Origin: Bacillota bacterium
GTDB lineage: Bacteria; Bacillota; Sulfobacillia; Sulfobacillales; Sulfobacillaceae
DNA: 35,796 nt
Reading direction: 5' to 3'
NCBI GenBank assembly: GCA_021799435.1
Contig: JAJZAN010000027.1
Location: 1 to 35,796 of the forward strand
The notes below the pieces were generated by a model, which worked only from the letters and a program-made list of their open reading frames with translations, did not search any database and had not been told where the DNA came from. Position numbers and translations under genes: made by a program. Positions 32,802 to 35,796 of the stretch are shown in pieces (positions within the stretch are counted from its first letter, which is position 1; each line of letters begins with the position of its first letter).

Positions 32802-33920
32802 ATGGACTGGAAGACTCACCTGATCGAAGACCGCCGTAATTTGCACCAAATCCCGGAGCTTGGACATGAAGAGCACGAGACTCAGGCATACCTGCGCGAT
32901 GCCCTTAGTCAAGGCGGCCTAGACGCGCATACGGTGGCCAAAACTGGCCTCATGGTGGAAATCCCTGGCCGTGCCCCGGGAGCCCGGGTGGCGGTTCGAG
33001 CGGAGATGGACGGTTTGCCGTTGGGGGAAGATACCGAACTCGCATTCAGGTCCCGGCACCCCGGCCGTATGCACGCCTGCGGGCACGATGGCCATATGGC
33101 CATGGCACTCGCCGTGGCCCGCCGCTTTCAGGCGAATCCCCCCCAAAAGGGTTCCGTGCGCTTCCTCTTTCAACCCGCCGAAGAACAGCACCCTGGAGGG
33201 GCGTTGGACATGATTGCGGACGGGTGTCTCGACGGCGTTGACCGCATTATCGGATTGCACCTGCAGTCGCCCATGCCCACGGGACAAGCGGTGCTGCACG
33301 CCGGCGCCATGATGGCCAATTCTGACCGATTTCGCATTGTCATTCACGGCCGAGGCGGCCACGCATCGGAACCGGAGGCCACCCAAGATGCCGTGCTGAT
33401 TGGCTCACAGCTTGTCGCCCAATTGCAAACCATTGTCTCGCGGCGCGTGCCGGCTACTGATCCAGCGGTCGTCACGTGCGGCGCCTTCCATGCCGGATCG
33501 GCCGCCAACATCATCGCGGACACGGCCGAAATTCTGGGCACGGTGCGGACATTGTCGGCCCAAGTCCAGTCCCAGATTGCCGAGGAAATTCAGCATATGG
33601 CATCCACCGTCGCGGCGCTGTACGGGGCGCAGGCGGAGGTATCCTACACGCCGGGCTACCCCGCCGTGATAAACAACGCCGAGGTCGCGAACCTGTGGGC
33701 GTCCTCCCTGGATGGGGCCATCCAACTGGTGGATCACCCCCCCATCATGGGAGGGGAAGACTTTTCCCATTACCTGAACCGCATCCCAGGGGCGTTCCTC
33801 TTGCTCGGAGCGCGTCCCCAGCAGTACTTCCCGCATCACTCTCCACACTTTACTATCGATGAAGACGCTCTGCCCATTGGGGTAGAGTTGCTCTATCGGG
33901 GAGTGCTGGCGTTATTGTAA
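32802..33920 (+). CDS. M20 family amidohydrolase / aminoacylase (HipO-AmhX type)
   Basis: 372-aa zinc or manganese aminoacylase-like hydrolase that releases amino acids from N-acyl substrates. Metal site residues C93 and H95 are in MHACGHDGHM, E127-E128 in QPAEE, H153 in GLHLQSP and a C-terminal His in HHSPHF. RAEMDGLP carries the usual aspartate. The dimerisation insert HGRGGHASEPE is present. Start: ATG 32802 is 10 nt after GGGAGG; ATG 32793 is only 1 nt from that site and is unlikely. An amino-acid permease follows, which fits peptide or acyl-amino-acid use. Confidence 0.9.
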   Translation: MDWKTHLIEDRRNLHQIPELGHEEHETQAYLRDALSQGGLDAHTVAKTGLMVEIPGRAPGARVAVRAEMDGLPLGEDTELAFRSRHPGRMHACGHDGHMAMALAVARRFQANPPQKGSVRFLFQPAEEQHPGGALDMIADGCLDGVDRIIGLHLQSPMPTGQAVLHAGAMMANSDRFRIVIHGRGGHASEPEATQDAVLIGSQLVAQLQTIVSRRVPATDPAVVTCGAFHAGSAANIIADTAEILGTVRTLSAQVQSQIAEEIQHMASTVAALYGAQAEVSYTPGYPAVINNAEVANLWASSLDGAIQLVDHPPIMGGEDFSHYLNRIPGAFLLLGARPQQYFPHHSPHFTIDEDALPIGVELLYRGVLALL

Positions 33921-33932
33921 TGCGCGGCCGAC

Positions 33933-33962
33933 TTGCCGAATTTTGGTAAAGTTCGATATAAT
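33933..33962 (+). promoter_or_regulatory. Promoter of the APC permease gene
   Basis: TTGCCG (33933-33938) and a perfect TATAAT (33957-33962) are separated by 18 bp. The start of transcription is expected near 33969. Confidence 0.7.
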
Positions 33963-33966
33963 GCCG

Positions 33967-34003
33967 GTCAGGGCGCGTCCATCGGTTATCGGCGCGTTCT
34001 GAC
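33967..34003 (+). promoter_or_regulatory. Leader hairpin of the APC permease mRNA
   Basis: GTCAGGGCGCG (33967-33977) pairs with CGCGTTCTGAC (33993-34003): 11 bp with two G-U pairs and a 15-nt loop. It begins at the predicted mRNA 5' end. No T-run follows, so it is not a terminator; mRNA stabilisation or protein binding are possible. Confidence 0.45.
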
Positions 34004-34043
34004 AGGCATAACCTTACCAAAAAAACTCAAAGGATGTGAGATT

Positions 34044-35585
34044 ATGGGTCAGCTTAGGCGCCAACTCACCTTCTTCGACTTGTTGATTCTGGGTATTGCC
34101 GGTGCTGTCGGAACTGGCGTGCTGTTCAGCACGGCCGGCATGGCGGCGGTTGCGGGTCCCGGGGTGATTTTGGCCTGGGTCATCGGTGCCGCTATGTACC
34201 TGTTCATTGGACTCACCTATGCGGATTTGGGCTTAACCTACCCGGAAGCGGGCGGCCCATCGCGATACAGCCTCTACAGCCACGGCAAGGCCACGAATAT
34301 GATTAACGCTTTTGCGGACTTGATTTGGTACCTGTTTATCCCTCCCGTAGAAGCGTTAGCGACTGTGGAAGGTGTCAATTACTTCTATCCTCACCTCATT
34401 GCAGCAAGCGGCAACCCCACGACGGCGGGAGCCGTTTTGGGCATCATTCTGATGATTATTTTCCTGCCCTTCAACTACTATGGGATTCGGGCCTTCGCCC
34501 GCTCCACCAACCTTCTGGGCGTCATCAAGCTGGTTCTCTATCTGCTGGTCGCTCTGGGTTTCATCGGTTTCAGCCATTTCGGCAACTTCACCCGCTACGG
34601 CGGCGTAGTTCCGTTCGGGGCAGGCGGCTTATTCGCTGCCATCCCTTTGGGCATGTTTGCCTTCGGCGGAATTCGTGTCCTTCCGGACTATGCCGAAGAA
34701 ATGAGAAACCCCGGCCAGCTCGGGAAGGCCATTATCTGGGTTGTCATCGGCCAGTCGATTCTGTACTTGCTGTTATCCATTGGTCTTTTGGTATCGATTA
34801 ATTGGGCGCGCCTTCACCTGGCGGCCGGACAGTGGTCCAGCTTGTCCAAGATCCCTGGCAACCCCTTTCTGACCATCGCCAGCAACTCGCATATGGCTTG
34901 GCTGATTATCATCACAGCTATCATCGCCATTCTCGGCCCCTTCGTGACGGGCTACATCTATCAGGGATCCGGGAGCCGCGTTATGCTGGCCATGAGCCGA
35001 ACAGGTCTGGTCAGTCAAAAGATGCGGGAGATTACGAAGAATACCGCCATCCCCGTTTGGGCCTTGGTGGCCTTTACCGTGGTGGGAGCCGTTGTCGCCT
35101 ATATCGCCGCTCCCCTGCCGTCCATATACAGCCTCATTAGTGACGCCGTTGTGGCGGGTTACATGGGATTTGCCGTCAATCCTCCTGTCATGATGTCCTT
35201 ACGCCGGTTAGGCCAGAAGGGATTCTTAAAGCACGGAAATGTCGTGGCCGTGATTGCTTTCGCGTCGGCCTCCGCCATCATCTATTGGAGCGGATGGCCG
35301 TCGGTCCCCTATGCGACCGTACTGCTAGCGATAGCGTCCATCATCTTTGGCCTGATCTACCGCGTCAAAGACAATTTGGGCAACGCGCTCTGGTATATGG
35401 TTTACATCCTGTTCCTCACCGCCATGACCTATGTCGGCGGCGTCGGTGCCAAGAGCTGGTTCAACGTCGACATCGGTACCGTCATTGTGGTAGTCGTGGC
35501 ATTGGTGCTGTTCCTGCCCTGGGGTATTGCCTCCCGGCTGGCTGCACCGATTCCGCCGGAAGAAAGTATGCAGGCTGCGAAATAA
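34044..35585 (+). CDS. APC-family amino acid permease
   Basis: 513-aa integral membrane transporter with about 12 hydrophobic segments. The N-terminal helix carries LGIAGAVGTGVLF, the unwound substrate-binding GxxxGTG motif of APC transporters, and YPEAGGPSRYS follows after TM2. AFGGIRVLPDYAEEMRNPGQ in the middle is typical of amino-acid permeases. Substrate not predictable. The start ATG 34044 follows AAAGGATGTGAG; the longer upstream frame runs through the promoter and is rejected. It lies after the M20 hydrolase but has its own promoter. Confidence 0.9.
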   Translation: MGQLRRQLTFFDLLILGIAGAVGTGVLFSTAGMAAVAGPGVILAWVIGAAMYLFIGLTYADLGLTYPEAGGPSRYSLYSHGKATNMINAFADLIWYLFIPPVEALATVEGVNYFYPHLIAASGNPTTAGAVLGIILMIIFLPFNYYGIRAFARSTNLLGVIKLVLYLLVALGFIGFSHFGNFTRYGGVVPFGAGGLFAAIPLGMFAFGGIRVLPDYAEEMRNPGQLGKAIIWVVIGQSILYLLLSIGLLVSINWARLHLAAGQWSSLSKIPGNPFLTIASNSHMAWLIIITAIIAILGPFVTGYIYQGSGSRVMLAMSRTGLVSQKMREITKNTAIPVWALVAFTVVGAVVAYIAAPLPSIYSLISDAVVAGYMGFAVNPPVMMSLRRLGQKGFLKHGNVVAVIAFASASAIIYWSGWPSVPYATVLLAIASIIFGLIYRVKDNLGNALWYMVYILFLTAMTYVGGVGAKSWFNVDIGTVIVVVVALVLFLPWGIASRLAAPIPPEESMQAAK

Positions 35586-35609
35586 GACCTATAAACGCGG
35601 GATTTTCAT

Positions 35610-35639
35610 GCGGCCTCGCCTGTTCGAAGGCGACGCCGC
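35610..35639 (+). terminator. Possible hairpin after the permease gene
   Basis: Nested stems GCGGC/GCCGC and CGCCT/AGGCG form a hairpin 25 bp after the stop. Only TATGATTTTG follows, so it is a weak terminator candidate. The rest of the window (35640-35796) shows no supported feature. Confidence 0.3.
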
Positions 35640-35796
35640 TATGATTTTGCCCTGTACTAACCGTTATCGACCTATGTGGGCTAGATCGGCAATGCTGCGC
35701 CTGTGGCGTTTACACGCGTATCTTGTTCCATGCTTTGGGCGCATCAGCCGGACAAAACCGTTCAAGGGGGCATCAATCGTCTATGCTTGATCGTAG

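Noticed and set aside
35527-35790. 87-aa plus-strand frame at the window end
   Set aside because: It begins inside the permease gene in another frame, with no ribosome site and no protein-like pattern.
1-35796. CRISPR array, rRNA or phage genes
   Set aside because: No regularly spaced repeats, rRNA cores or phage structural genes were seen anywhere in the window.

Overview
The window looks like a chromosomal segment of a high-GC Gram-positive bacterium (Bacillota), probably an acidophilic or thermophilic Sulfobacillus-like lineage. Pointers are strong Shine-Dalgarno sites (GGGAGG/AGGAGG), frequent GTG/TTG starts, a Bacillus-type MntR, a KimA-type K+ transporter, a sulfocyanin-like cupredoxin lipoprotein and two DUF3096 micro-proteins. 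The genus is inference; no rRNA is present.

Layout. 1-2120 (minus): tdk, trmK, rnhA and the RNase P RNA gene rnpB. 2252-2645 (plus): a promoter, three tRNA genes (Asn; a CAU tRNA; a Val(CAC)-type tRNA with C33) and a terminator. 2611-4413 (minus): an IscB RNA-guided nuclease gene with its upstream omega-RNA (HEARO type), candidate guide and promoter, ending 2 nt from the last tRNA. 4473-6404 (minus): a DUF4012 membrane protein with its terminator. 6504-13077 (plus): an Fpg-family DNA glycosylase with an incomplete zinc finger, then a tightly coupled unit of a form-II-type molybdenum hydroxylase (large, medium and small subunits) and a prolyl oligopeptidase. 13076-16880 (mostly minus): mntR, a small gene, a SCO-type lipoprotein, a membrane protein with a degenerate GGDEF domain, and a tandem rhodanese. 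17027-21091 (plus): an S9C peptidase and a STAND-type ATPase regulator, closed by a 16-bp-stem terminator.

21254-21348 (minus) holds the most unusual element: a 95-nt tRNA with selenocysteine-tRNA architecture (6-bp D stem with a 4-nt loop, long variable arm, extended acceptor branch) but a GCA cysteine anticodon and U73. It has its own promoter and terminator. 21493-25494: a sarcosine-oxidase-like flavoenzyme, a DUF3096 peptide, a YcaQ-like glycosylase, decayed sequence and a pirin. 25963-28590 (minus): aminotransferase, a 42-codon coupled mini-gene and amidase. 28721-30967 (plus): a small unknown protein and a KimA-like K+ transporter. 30989-32522 (minus): cupredoxin-like lipoprotein and a 3-hydroxyisobutyrate-dehydrogenase-like enzyme. 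32604-35585 (plus): a second DUF3096 peptide, an M20 amidohydrolase and an APC amino-acid permease with a clear promoter and a leader hairpin.

Functionally the window mixes housekeeping genes (nucleotide salvage, tRNA and RNA processing) with peptide and amino-acid use (two S9 peptidases, amidase, aminotransferase, M20 hydrolase, APC permease, flavin amine oxidase), which would suit a heterotrophic or mixotrophic lifestyle on peptides. The non-routine elements are the IscB/omega-RNA locus and the SelC-like cysteine tRNA.
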